Position numbers and translations under genes: made by a program. DNA of 64,000 bases from Acidimicrobiales bacterium (lineage in GTDB: Bacteria > Actinomycetota > Acidimicrobiia > Acidimicrobiales > DATDAH01), in NCBI GenBank assembly GCA_016794585.1, contig JAEUJM010000013.1, forward strand, positions 62,001 to 126,000, written 5' to 3'. This document shows, in pieces, positions 37,429 to 45,879 of this stretch. The notes beneath the pieces were generated by a model that saw nothing but the letters and a program-made list of their open reading frames with translations, did no database searches and was not told the origin of the DNA. The first letter of the stretch is position 1; each line of letters starts with the position of its first letter.

Positions 37429-38489
37429 CGGGTGGTGGTCACGGGGACCAGGGCACCCCGGGCGGCACGACTGGCGTCGACCGCTTCGAGGATCTCGAGG
37501 ACGCGCACCCCCGACCAGCTGTCGGTGAGCGGGCGCTCGCCCGACCGGACACACCTCGTGAAGTCCCGAACGAGCGCCTGGAGCGCCTCGGTCTCGTTGA
37601 GCGCGGGGGCGAGCATGTCGCCGGTGCGGTACTGGACCATCATCTCCCGCTGCTCCTCGGTGTCGACCAGGGCGACATCGACGCTGCGCTCGTAGGTGGC
37701 GATGCGCTGGGCCGGGTTGGTGTCGTTCCACACGAGGTGGCGCTCGGAGCCACCGAAGACGACGTTGCGGATCTTCACCGGGCTCAGCCACGAGACGTGG
37801 ACGTGGGCGATGGCCTCGTCCGGGAGCAGGAGGGTGGCGTAGCCCACACACGCCCGGCCGGCGCCGATGGGGTCCACGCCCAGCGCGGAGACGGCGACAG
37901 GATCGCAGCCAGGGGGGAGCACGGAGTCGAGGATGGAGAGGTCGTGGGGGAGCAGGTCCCAGAACACGTCGATGTCGCGCTGGACGATGCCGAGGTTCAT
38001 GCGCACGGAGTCGACGTACTGGATGCGGCCGAGGTTGCCGTCGGCGATCTCGCTGCGGATGCGCCGCACCGCCGGCGTGTAGCAGAAGGTGTGGTCACAC
38101 ATCGCGACGACGCCGGCCGCGTCGGCCGCCCGGGCGATGGTGCGGGCATCCTCGGCCGAGAGCGCCAGGGGCTTCTCGACGAGGACGTGCTTGCCCGCCT
38201 CGATGGCCGCGAGCGCGATCGGCAGGTGGGTGGCCGCCGGGGTGGCGATGGCCACGGCCTCGATGCGCTCGTCGGCGAGCACGTCGTCGAGGCGGTCCGT
38301 GACGCCGATCGACGAGTGGCGCCCGACGACCTTGGCGGCCCGGTCCCGATCGAGGTCGCAGACCGTCCACAACCAGGCGGAGGGGCAGACGAGGAAGTTC
38401 CGGACCAGGTTGGGACCCCAGTAGCCGGCCCCGATGACCGCGACCCCGACCTCATCGTCCTGCGGCGCAGGTGCGGCGTAGGACGTCAC
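37425..38489 (-). CDS. Gfo/Idh/MocA sugar oxidoreductase, WlbA-like
   Basis: 354 aa. NAD-binding motif VAVIGAGYWGPNLVRNF near residue 15, then the family motif VLVEKPLALSAEDA with catalytic Lys near 99 and a substrate-side stretch (MCDHTFCYTPAVRRI). It probably oxidises C3 of a UDP- or TDP-sugar, supplying the keto-sugar for the coupled aminotransferase. The GTG at 38489 is supported by a TAGGAT -10 on the minus strand 8 nt before it. Confidence 0.9.
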   Translation of the reverse strand: MTSYAAPAPQDDEVGVAVIGAGYWGPNLVRNFLVCPSAWLWTVCDLDRDRAAKVVGRHSSIGVTDRLDDVLADERIEAVAIATPAATHLPIALAAIEAGKHVLVEKPLALSAEDARTIARAADAAGVVAMCDHTFCYTPAVRRIRSEIADGNLGRIQYVDSVRMNLGIVQRDIDVFWDLLPHDLSILDSVLPPGCDPVAVSALGVDPIGAGRACVGYATLLLPDEAIAHVHVSWLSPVKIRNVVFGGSERHLVWNDTNPAQRIATYERSVDVALVDTEEQREMMVQYRTGDMLAPALNETEALQALVRDFTRCVRSGERPLTDSWSGVRVLEILEAVDASRAARGALVPVTTTR

Positions 38490-38497
38490 GTCGAGCG

Positions 38498-38503
38498 ATC
38501 CTA
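38498..38503 (-). promoter_or_regulatory. -10 element TAGGAT, leaderless promoter
   Basis: On the minus strand TAGGAT ends 8 nt before the GTG of the Gfo/Idh/MocA gene and no Shine-Dalgarno intervenes. It would drive the oxidoreductase-aminotransferase pair. Confidence 0.55.
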
Positions 38504-38528
38504 GGCGTGCCGTCCACCCGGATCGGGG

Positions 38529-39518
38529 TTACCTGGGCCCGGGCGCACCCACGTAGCTCGAGCGCTGCGGGCCGGCGGCGACCTCTCGGAGCTGGTCGGC
38601 GAGTCGGAGTGCAGCGAGTGACTCCGCGAGGGGCACCGGCGGCTGCTCGTCCCCCCGGATCCACGCCACGAAGCAGGCCGTCTGGCGTTCGTGGGCCGAG
38701 GCGAGGGAGTCGATGGCGGGCTCGACCTCGGTGTCGCCGGCCTGCTCGACCTCGATGATCTCGCGGGACCAGTCGAGGCGCAGGGTGGCGTCGGTGCCGA
38801 CGATCTCGAGACCCCGCCGGTAGCGGCGGCTCAGGTAGTCGTACGAGAGCGTCGCGAGGGCGCCGGCGGGTTGGCGCAGGAGCGCGGCGACCGTGTCCTC
38901 GACATCGACGTCGAGGTCACCGAGGCGGACGGCCTGCGCCGCCACGATCTCGAGGTCGGTGCCCAGCAGCCACGTGACGAGGTCGAGGTCGTGGATGGCG
39001 TCGAGGAGCGCTCCGCCTCCGAGGGCCGCACGCGCCGAGCTGGTCGCCCGGTAGTCGATGGTCGGCCGGCGATCGGGGAGGTAGCTCCCGTACCAGGACC
39101 GCACGGCGGTGATCCGGCCGGCCCGGCCGCTCCGGGCCATATCGAGGAGGCGCACGACGGGGGAGTGGAAGCGCAGGTGGTGGTCCACCATCACCCGATC
39201 ATCGGCCAGCAGGAGCGACTCGGTGCCCGCGACGCTCGTGCTCACCGGGTTCTCGACGAACACCTTGGCCCCGGTCTCGAGGGCGGCGAGCACCTGGCTG
39301 AGATGGGCGCTGGGCGGCGTGGCGATGACGACCCCGTCGAACCCGTCGAGATGGGCGCTGTCGAAGGGCACGCGCTCGGCGACGCTGGTGGCGCGGGTGC
39401 GGTCGGCGCACGGGTCGGCGACGGACACCTTGGCGCCGGCCGAGTCGAGGTTGCGGGCGTGGCGGTTGCCGGCGGAGCCCGCTCCGAGGACGAGCACGGA
39501 CGGCTGGCGGCGCCTCAC
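38529..39518 (-). CDS. Second, divergent Gfo/Idh/MocA oxidoreductase
   Basis: 329 aa from the GTG at 39518; the frame is open to a GTG at 39605, which would add 29 residues without obvious homology. The Rossmann motif is VLVLGAGSAGNRHARNL. The catalytic-Lys motif is altered: where the family has EKP the sequence reads KVFVENPVSTSVAGTE, so Lys is Asn. Later motifs (LGGGALLDAIHDLDLVTWLLG) are normal. It may be a sugar-nucleotide or imine reductase, or an inactive relative. It lies 39 nt upstream of the first oxidoreductase on the same strand. Confidence 0.8.
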   Translation of the reverse strand: MRRRQPSVLVLGAGSAGNRHARNLDSAGAKVSVADPCADRTRATSVAERVPFDSAHLDGFDGVVIATPPSAHLSQVLAALETGAKVFVENPVSTSVAGTESLLLADDRVMVDHHLRFHSPVVRLLDMARSGRAGRITAVRSWYGSYLPDRRPTIDYRATSSARAALGGGALLDAIHDLDLVTWLLGTDLEIVAAQAVRLGDLDVDVEDTVAALLRQPAGALATLSYDYLSRRYRRGLEIVGTDATLRLDWSREIIEVEQAGDTEVEPAIDSLASAHERQTACFVAWIRGDEQPPVPLAESLAALRLADQLREVAAGPQRSSYVGAPGPR

Positions 39519-39680
39519 GCGGCCCAAGCGCCTGATCCCGTCGTCCGGTCGTGCCGTGCACGAGCGGTGTCGACCGCGGCTCCCTGGCCGACCGTTCCCA
39601 TGCACTCACAATCGGCACCCCCCGGGGGGACTAAACCCGAACCCGGGCGCGAATTGCGCGGTCGGTGCCCCGACGGGCGT

Positions 39681-40775
39681 TCAGACGATGTCGAGCATGC
39701 GCTGGAGCGCCACGCGCGCCGACGCCGCGGTGTCGGGGTCGACCGTGATGCGGTTGACCACCTCGCCGGCGACCAGCCGCTCGAGCACCCAGGCCAGGTG
39801 GGGGCCGTCGATGCGGAACATGGTGGAGCAGGGGCAGATGAGCGGGTCGAGCGACACGACCGTCTTGTCGGGCGTCTCCGCGTCCAGCCGTTGCACGAGG
39901 TGGATCTCGGTGCCCACCCCGATGGTGGTGCCCGCCGGGGCCTCGTCGACCGCCCGGATGATGAAGTCGGTGGACCCCACCTTGTCGGCGACCGCGCACA
40001 CGTCGTGGGCGCACTCGGGGTGGACCACCACGAGGCCGTCGGGGTGCTCGGCCCGGAAGGCCTCGACGTGCTCGGGCCGGAAGCGCTGGTGCACCGAGCA
40101 GTGGCCCTTCCACAGCAGGAAGGTGGACTCCTTGCACTGGGCCTCGGTGAGGCCACCGAGGTCGAAGCGGGGGTTCCACACCGCCATGTCGTCCTCGGTG
40201 TAGCCCATCGCGTACCCGGTGTTGCGGCCGAGGTGCTGGTCCGGGAAGAACAGCACCTTGTCACCCCGGGCCATGGCCCACTCGAGCACGGCACGGGCGT
40301 TGGTGGAGGTGCACACCGCACCGCCGTGGTCGCCGACGAAGGCCTTCAGCGCGGCCGACGAGTTCATGTAGGTGATGGGGACGAGCCGCTCGACGTCCAC
40401 GACGCCCGAGAGCTCCTCCCACGCCTCCTCGACCTGGTCGATGTCGGCCATGTCCGCCATGGAGCAGCCCGCGTTGAGGTCGGGCAGGATCACCTGCTGG
40501 TCGTCGGCGGTGAGCACGTCGGCCGACTCGGCCATGAAGTGCACGCCGCAGAACACGATGTACTTCGCCGTCGGGCGCTGCTGGGCGAGCACGGAGAGGC
40601 GGTACGAGTCGCCGCGGGCGTCGCACCACTTCATGACCTCGTCGCGCTGGTAGTGGTGACCGAGGAGGAACACCTCGTCACCGAGCGCGGCCTTGGCCGC
40701 ACCGATCCACTCGTCGATCTGTTCGGGGGTTGCGTCGAGGTAGCGCTCGGGGAGCGATGTCTGGAGCCGCAGCAT
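39681..40775 (-). CDS. nadA: Quinolinate synthase
   Basis: 364 aa from the ATG at 40775, which has GGGAGG about 10 nt upstream; the frame is open to 40898. The three conserved iron-sulfur ligands are visible: Cys in FCGVHFMAE, Cys in HPECAHDV and Cys in CPCSTMF. FLLGHHYQRDEVMKW and HQRFRPEHVEAFR also fit the family. NadA condenses iminoaspartate with dihydroxyacetone phosphate to quinolinate in NAD synthesis; nadB and nadC are not in the window. The triose product of tpiA 9 kb away is its substrate, but that is likely coincidence. A TAGACT -10 lies upstream with a leader of about 115 nt. Confidence 0.95.
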   Translation of the reverse strand: MLRLQTSLPERYLDATPEQIDEWIGAAKAALGDEVFLLGHHYQRDEVMKWCDARGDSYRLSVLAQQRPTAKYIVFCGVHFMAESADVLTADDQQVILPDLNAGCSMADMADIDQVEEAWEELSGVVDVERLVPITYMNSSAALKAFVGDHGGAVCTSTNARAVLEWAMARGDKVLFFPDQHLGRNTGYAMGYTEDDMAVWNPRFDLGGLTEAQCKESTFLLWKGHCSVHQRFRPEHVEAFRAEHPDGLVVVHPECAHDVCAVADKVGSTDFIIRAVDEAPAGTTIGVGTEIHLVQRLDAETPDKTVVSLDPLICPCSTMFRIDGPHLAWVLERLVAGEVVNRITVDPDTAASARVALQRMLDIV

Positions 40776-40898
40776 GTTGTCGGGACCTCCCTGGAGGGAA
40801 GCTCCGCTGAAGGGCGGTGGGGGCAGCCTGGTCGCCACGCCACGGGGATGTCGCCCACGGAGCTGATATGTCGCCGGAAACCAGGCCGGCGTGAACAC

Positions 40899-40904
40899 AG
40901 TCTA
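40899..40904 (-). promoter_or_regulatory. -10 element TAGACT, nadA promoter
   Basis: TAGACT on the minus strand would start a nadA leader of about 115 nt. The leader has no recognised riboswitch. The -35 is weak. Confidence 0.4.
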
Positions 40905-40938
40905 GGCCCGGTGACGCGTCCGCACCCCGGATTCGGGG

Positions 40939-40944
40939 GATGAT
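40939..40944 (+). promoter_or_regulatory. GATGAT, possible -10 of the phosphatase-superfamily gene
   Basis: GATGAT lies 6 nt before the ATG at 40951. It keeps the A2 and T6 of a -10 element. The same hexamer with the same 6-nt gap precedes the GTG at 62132. Confidence 0.35.
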
Positions 40945-40950
40945 CGGGGG

Positions 40951-43155
40951 ATGTCACCGGACGGCCGCACCGAGCTGTGGAGAGGCGTCGAGATCTTCGG
41001 CCTCTCCGGGCTGGCCGTCGCGCAGCCCCTCTACGAGGTCTTCGGCGACAGCCCGGAGGTCTTCGTCTTCGCGGACGCCGGCCGCCGCGACATCGTCGCG
41101 TTCGCCCTGGTGCTGCTGCTCGTGCCGCCGCTCGTGCTGTGGGGGATCGGCGCGCTGGTGGGGCTCGTGGCCCCCAAGGCCCGCCAACCCGTCCACCTCG
41201 CCACGCTGGGCGTCCTGGGCGGTCTGCTCGGCATGTACCTGGTCAAGCACCTGGGTTGGGAGCCCGGCCTCCTGCTCGTCGTCATCGGCGCCGCCGCCTT
41301 CGCCCTGGTCGTCTGGGCCTACCGCCGCACGCGAGCCACCGCCACGCTGTTGCACTACCTCGCCCTCGGCCCGGTGCTGTTCGTCGTCAGCTTCCTGGCG
41401 CTGTCGCCGGCGAGCGAGCTGCTCCGACCCGAGAACGCCGACGCGGCCAACCTGGACGTGGTCGCCCCGGAGGACCTGCCCCCGGTGGTGATGATCGTGT
41501 TCGACGAGTGGCCGCTGACCACCATCGTGGGCACGGACGGCGAGATCGACGCCGAGCTCTATCCGAACCTGGCCCGCCTCGCCGGCGACAGCACGTGGTA
41601 CCCGAACACGACGACCGTCACGAACTCGACCCTGTTCGCGGTGCCGTCGATCCTCACCGGCCAGATGCCCGAGGACGACCTCGGCGCCGACGCCCGGTCG
41701 CACCCCGAGAACATCTTCACCCTGCTCGGCGGCGTGTACGACCTCGAGGCGGTCGAGCCGATCACCGCGCTCTGTCCCACGGCCATCTGCAACGAGCCCG
41801 AGGATCCGGCCGCCTCGGACGACGGCGGCGCGGCCTCGTTGTCCGACTCGCCCCTCGGCACCCTGCTGCGCAACGCCCGATCCGTGTACCGCACCCTCGT
41901 CAGCCCCACCGACCCCCTCGGCGGCTCGACCGACCTCGAGGACGCGGAGACCGCGGCAGCGGAGGCCGGCGCGGTGGAGGAGGGCGACGTCGAGGCCCAG
42001 GTGCGCGACGCACAGGAGGACCAGGGCGAGGCGGACATCCTCGCCGTCTTCGGGCCCCGGCCACAGGGCCTCAACGGCCTGCTCAGCACCATCGAGCCGG
42101 ACGAGGGCCCGACCGTCCACTTCCTGCACCTGCTCCTGCCCCACACGCCGTACGCCCACCTGCCGACGGGGGAGCAGTACCCGTCCGACGAGGGTCTGCG
42201 CGAGGTGACCGAGGTGCGGGGCGACGACCCGTCCGGCAACCGTCGGGGCCCGTCGCAGCAGGCCGCCGACTTCGACCGCCAGCGCCTCCTGCTCCAGGTC
42301 GGCTACCTGGACGCCCTCGTCGGCGACCTGATCGACCGCCTGGAGGAGGCCGGCCTCTACGACGAGTCCTTGGTGGTGCTCACCTCGGACCACGGCATCA
42401 CCTTCGAGGCGGGGGCGCCGGCCCGCGGGCTCGGCCCCGCGCCGGTCGATCCGGACACGATGCACGACCTGGCGTGGGTCCCGCTGATCGTGAAGGCGCC
42501 GGGTCAGACCGAGGGCGTCGTCGACGACCGCAACGCCCTCAACATCGACGTGGTGCCCACCATCGCCGACCTGCTCGACATCGACATCCCGTGGGAGGTC
42601 GACGGTCGCTCGCTGGCGGGCGAGCCGCGGCGGGGCGACCACAAGCCCTTCCTGCGGGCAGTCGGGCTGTCGGGCGCCAACTACCAGTTCGAAGAGCCGA
42701 TCGGCGTCGAGGACCAGGCCGACCTCGACGACGTGTTTGCCGGCGGAGTGGACACGTTCCTCCCCGGGAGGCGGGGGCTGGACCGCTGGTACACGTACGG
42801 CCCCCGTCCCGACCTCGTGGGCCGGCGGGCCGCGGCGATCGGTCTCGGCCCGGTCAGCGATCTGGGGCCGGCGCAGGTGGAGACCGGCCGCCGCGTCGAG
42901 GTGGCGGCCGGCGAGGAGCTGCCCGCGCTCGTGGTGGGGCGGGTCAACGGCGACGCGCCCGACGGGACTCTCGTCGCCGTGACCGTGGACGGCACCGTGG
43001 CCGCGGTCGTGCCGATGTACACCGACCAGTTCGGCCCCGGCCGGGTCGCGGCCATGCTCCTGCGCTCGGCCCTCACCGAGGGCGAGCACGACATCGGCTT
43101 CCTCGAGGTCACCGGCGGGTCGTCGCCGACGCTGCGGCCGCTCCGGTTGCAGTGA
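40951..43155 (+). CDS. Membrane-anchored alkaline-phosphatase-superfamily enzyme (sulfatase/LtaS-like)
   Basis: 734 aa. Four membrane helices lie at residues 13-150. The extracytoplasmic catalytic domain starts at about 175 with the metal ligand Asp185 (VVMIVFDEWPL). The nucleophile position in NSTLFAVPSILTG is Thr227, where sulfatases have Cys or Ser, so it resembles phosphoglycerol or phosphoethanolamine transferases. Metal-binding motifs HLLLPHTPY and LTSDHGITFE follow. An acidic insert (residues 280-360, rich in Ala/Glu/Asp) is unusual. It may modify an envelope glycan. It stands alone between nadA and uvrC. Confidence 0.8.
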   Translation: MSPDGRTELWRGVEIFGLSGLAVAQPLYEVFGDSPEVFVFADAGRRDIVAFALVLLLVPPLVLWGIGALVGLVAPKARQPVHLATLGVLGGLLGMYLVKHLGWEPGLLLVVIGAAAFALVVWAYRRTRATATLLHYLALGPVLFVVSFLALSPASELLRPENADAANLDVVAPEDLPPVVMIVFDEWPLTTIVGTDGEIDAELYPNLARLAGDSTWYPNTTTVTNSTLFAVPSILTGQMPEDDLGADARSHPENIFTLLGGVYDLEAVEPITALCPTAICNEPEDPAASDDGGAASLSDSPLGTLLRNARSVYRTLVSPTDPLGGSTDLEDAETAAAEAGAVEEGDVEAQVRDAQEDQGEADILAVFGPRPQGLNGLLSTIEPDEGPTVHFLHLLLPHTPYAHLPTGEQYPSDEGLREVTEVRGDDPSGNRRGPSQQAADFDRQRLLLQVGYLDALVGDLIDRLEEAGLYDESLVVLTSDHGITFEAGAPARGLGPAPVDPDTMHDLAWVPLIVKAPGQTEGVVDDRNALNIDVVPTIADLLDIDIPWEVDGRSLAGEPRRGDHKPFLRAVGLSGANYQFEEPIGVEDQADLDDVFAGGVDTFLPGRRGLDRWYTYGPRPDLVGRRAAAIGLGPVSDLGPAQVETGRRVEVAAGEELPALVVGRVNGDAPDGTLVAVTVDGTVAAVVPMYTDQFGPGRVAAMLLRSALTEGEHDIGFLEVTGGSSPTLRPLRLQ

Positions 43156-43211
43156 TCGCTCCTCCGATGACGGGCCGCGATCGGGCGGGATCGACGGGGT
43201 CGGCCCGCCCG

Positions 43212-43217
43212 TAGGCT
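43212..43217 (+). promoter_or_regulatory. -10 element TAGGCT, leaderless uvrC promoter
   Basis: TAGGCT ends 9 nt before the uvrC ATG. There is no Shine-Dalgarno and no LexA box nearby. Confidence 0.55.
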
Positions 43218-43226
43218 GGGCCGACC

Positions 43227-45089
43227 ATGGTGCAGCGACCGCCGGCGGGGACCATCCCCGACGCCCCCGGCTCCTACCAGTTCAAGGACCGCGACGGCCG
43301 CGTCATCTACGTGGGCAAGGCCAAGTCGCTGCGGTCGCGCCTTTCCAACTACTTCGTGCGCAACCTGCCGATCCGTACGGCGCAGATGGTGGCGTCGGCC
43401 GAGAGCGTCGAGTGGATCCAGGTCGACAACGACGTCGAAGCGCTGATGCTCGAGTACAGCCTCATCAAGCTGCACCGGCCCCGGTTCAACATTCGCCTGG
43501 TCGACGACAAGAGCTACCCGTTCCTCGCCGTGACCGTGGGCGACGAGTGGCCCCGGCCCATGGTCATGCGCGGTGCCAAGCGCAAGGGCGTGCGCTACTT
43601 CGGTCCCTACGGCCACGCCTACGCGATCCGCGAGACGCTCGACCTGCTCCTGCGCACCTTCCCGCTGCGCACCTGCTCGGACAACAAGTTCGGTCGCCAC
43701 GAGCGACTGGGCCGCCCGTGCCTGCTGTTCCACATCGAGAAGTGCAGCGGCCCCTGCGTCGGCGAGGTCACCCAGGAGCACTACCGGACGCTGGTCGACG
43801 AACTGATCGACTTCCTCGACGGCGACACCGACACCATCCTCAAGCGCCTCGAGGTGGAGATGCGCGAGGCCGCCGACGAACTGGCCTTCGAGCGGGCGGC
43901 GCGCCTGCGGGACAAGCTGACGTCGGTCCGCAAGGCCATCGAGAAGCAGCAGATGGTGGCCGAGCGCAACGAGGACTTCGACGTGATCGGCATCGCCGAC
44001 GACGACCTCGAAGCCGCCGTGCAGGTCTTCTTCGTCCGCCGGGGCCGGGTGTCCGGGCGCAAGGGCTTCATCGTCGACAAGGTCGAGGACCTCACCCCGG
44101 GCGAGCTGGTGAGCAACGTCCTCGAGGGCCTCTACTACGACGAGCCGCCCCTCGGCCTGCCCAAGACGGTGCTGGTGCCCACCGAGCCCGAGGACGTGGA
44201 CCTCTACGAGCGCTGGCTGGCCGAGACCCGCGGCACGGCGGTGACGATCCGGGTGCCCCAGCGAGGCGACAAGCGGACGCTCCAGGAGACCGTCACCCGC
44301 AACGCCAAGGAGGAGCTCACCCGCCACCGCCTGCGGCGGGCCTCGGACCACAACAGCCGGGCCAGGGCACTGAACGAGCTCCAGGACCACCTCGGACTGC
44401 CCATCGCCCCGTTGCGCATCGAGTGCTACGACATGAGCCACATCCAGGGCAGCGACTACGTCGGCTCCATGGTGGTCATGGAGGACGGGCTCCCCAAGAA
44501 GAGCGAGTACCGCCGCTTCAAGATCCGCGAGGTCGACCAGAACGACGACTTCGCGGCCATGGAGGAGGTGCTCACGCGACGCCTGACCGCCTACCTGGCC
44601 GAGCGGGAGAAGCCCGCCGACGAGCGGCCGGGGCGCTTCGCCTATCCGCCCCAGCTCCTGGTGGTGGACGGTGGCAAGGGTCAGCTGTCGGTGGCCATCC
44701 GCGTCCTCGAGAACCTCGGCCTGGCCGACGAGATCCCGGTGGCCTCGCTGGCGAAGCGCTTCGAGGAGGTCTACGTGCCGGGGGAGTCGGACCCGATCCG
44801 CCTGCCCCGCCAGTCCGAGGCGCTCTACCTGCTGCAGCGGATCCGCGACGAGGCGCACCGCTTCGCCATCTCGTACCACCGCGAGCTGCGCGGCAAGCGC
44901 ATGACCAAGAGCGCCCTCGACGACATCCCGGGCCTCGGCCCCACCCGAAAGAAGCGCCTCGTGAAGGAGCTCGGCGGGGTGAAAGCGGTCAAGGAGGCCG
45001 ATGTGGAGACCCTGCGAGCCCTACCGTGGCTGCCCGACAAGGTGGCCGACGCCGTGTTCGACAAGCTCCACCGGGCCGGTCGGCGATGA
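43227..45089 (+). CDS. uvrC: Excinuclease ABC subunit C
   Basis: 620 aa. GIY-YIG nuclease at residues 10-95 (GSYQFKDRDGRVIYVGKAKSL), a Cys-containing central region (CSGPCVGE), UVR domain near 200-235 (FERAARLRDKLTSVRKAIEKQQ), RNase H-like second nuclease (IECYDMSHIQGSDYVGSMVV ... LLVVDGGKGQLSVA) and C-terminal helix-hairpin-helix pair (LDDIPGLGPTRKKRLVKELG). It makes both incisions around lesions. Its stop overlaps the start of a methyltransferase gene. Confidence 0.97.
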   Translation: MVQRPPAGTIPDAPGSYQFKDRDGRVIYVGKAKSLRSRLSNYFVRNLPIRTAQMVASAESVEWIQVDNDVEALMLEYSLIKLHRPRFNIRLVDDKSYPFLAVTVGDEWPRPMVMRGAKRKGVRYFGPYGHAYAIRETLDLLLRTFPLRTCSDNKFGRHERLGRPCLLFHIEKCSGPCVGEVTQEHYRTLVDELIDFLDGDTDTILKRLEVEMREAADELAFERAARLRDKLTSVRKAIEKQQMVAERNEDFDVIGIADDDLEAAVQVFFVRRGRVSGRKGFIVDKVEDLTPGELVSNVLEGLYYDEPPLGLPKTVLVPTEPEDVDLYERWLAETRGTAVTIRVPQRGDKRTLQETVTRNAKEELTRHRLRRASDHNSRARALNELQDHLGLPIAPLRIECYDMSHIQGSDYVGSMVVMEDGLPKKSEYRRFKIREVDQNDDFAAMEEVLTRRLTAYLAEREKPADERPGRFAYPPQLLVVDGGKGQLSVAIRVLENLGLADEIPVASLAKRFEEVYVPGESDPIRLPRQSEALYLLQRIRDEAHRFAISYHRELRGKRMTKSALDDIPGLGPTRKKRLVKELGGVKAVKEADVETLRALPWLPDKVADAVFDKLHRAGRR

Positions 45090-45856
45090 GCGCCGAGGGC
45101 GGCCGCAGCGGGCCTGATCCGCGGGACCCGGACGACCTCTGGGAGACCCACGCCGGCTGGTGGCAGGACGGCTTCACCGAGGGCGCCGACCCGGAGTACG
45201 AAGAGCAGATCCTGCCGTTGGCGGCCGAGCACCTCGCCGGTGCCCACACCGTGCTCGACGTCGGGACGGGGGAGGGGCAGGTCGCCCGACTCGCCCTCGC
45301 CGGCGGCGCCACCCGGGTGCTGGGCGTGGATCCGACCCTGGCGCAGGTGGTCGAGGCGGCGCAGCGTGGCGGCGGGCCGACCTACGCCCGCGCCGGCGCC
45401 GACCGGCTGCCGGTGGCGTCGGGCTCGATCGACGCGGTGGTGGCCTGCCTCGTGTTCGAGCACATCGAGGCGGTGGACGAGGCCATCGCGGAGGTGGCCC
45501 GGGTCCTGGCCCCCGGCGGTCGTTTCCTGTTCTTCCTCAACCATCCGCTGCTCCAGACGCCGAACAGCGGCTGGATCGACGACCAGGTGCTCGACCCACC
45601 CGAGCAGTACTGGCGCATCGGCCCGTATCTCGTCGAGGACCGCACCATCGAGCAGGTCGAGAACGGGGTGTTCATCCCCTTCATCCACCGACCCCTCAGC
45701 CGCTACGTGAACGCGTTGGCCGCCAATGGCCTCGTCGTGACCCGCATGGAGGAGCCGGCGCCGCCGCCGGGCTTCCTGGCCCGGGCCCCGGAGTACCAGG
45801 AGGCGTCGACCATTCCCCGCCTCCTGTTCCTGCGGGCGGAGCCGCACCCCGGCTGA
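45086..45856 (+). CDS. SAM-dependent methyltransferase
   Basis: 256 aa from the ATG at 45086 (ATGA overlap with uvrC). SAM motif VLDVGTGEGQVARLALAGG, acidic loop GVDPTLAQVV, then IDAVVACLVFEHIEAVDEAI and LAPGGRFLFFLNHPLLQTPN. It belongs to the Methyltransf_11 type. The substrate is unknown. It sits between uvrC and rapZ, which are adjacent in many actinobacteria, so it is a lineage-specific insertion. Confidence 0.87.
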   Translation: MSAEGGRSGPDPRDPDDLWETHAGWWQDGFTEGADPEYEEQILPLAAEHLAGAHTVLDVGTGEGQVARLALAGGATRVLGVDPTLAQVVEAAQRGGGPTYARAGADRLPVASGSIDAVVACLVFEHIEAVDEAIAEVARVLAPGGRFLFFLNHPLLQTPNSGWIDDQVLDPPEQYWRIGPYLVEDRTIEQVENGVFIPFIHRPLSRYVNALAANGLVVTRMEEPAPPPGFLARAPEYQEASTIPRLLFLRAEPHPG

Positions 45857-45867
45857 GGACCCCTCGG

Positions 45868-45873
45868 TAGGCT
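45868..45873 (+). promoter_or_regulatory. -10 element TAGGCT, leaderless rapZ promoter
   Basis: TAGGCT ends 6 nt before the ATC codon that begins rapZ homology. The spacing is the same as for uvrB. The TAG is also an in-frame stop, which bars any upstream start for rapZ. Confidence 0.55.
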
Positions 45874-45879
45874 GGGCCC

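Noticed and set aside
40776-40898. Riboswitch in the nadA leader
   Set aside because: The leader of about 115 nt shows only short, unconvincing stems and no known NAD-related motif.
38691-40943. A 750-codon plus-strand frame opposite nadA and the second oxidoreductase
   Set aside because: nadA and the oxidoreductase are clear on the minus strand; the plus frame has no motif.
40954-43089. A 711-codon minus frame opposite the phosphatase-superfamily gene
   Set aside because: It is shadow of the plus gene, which has metal and nucleophile motifs and four membrane helices.
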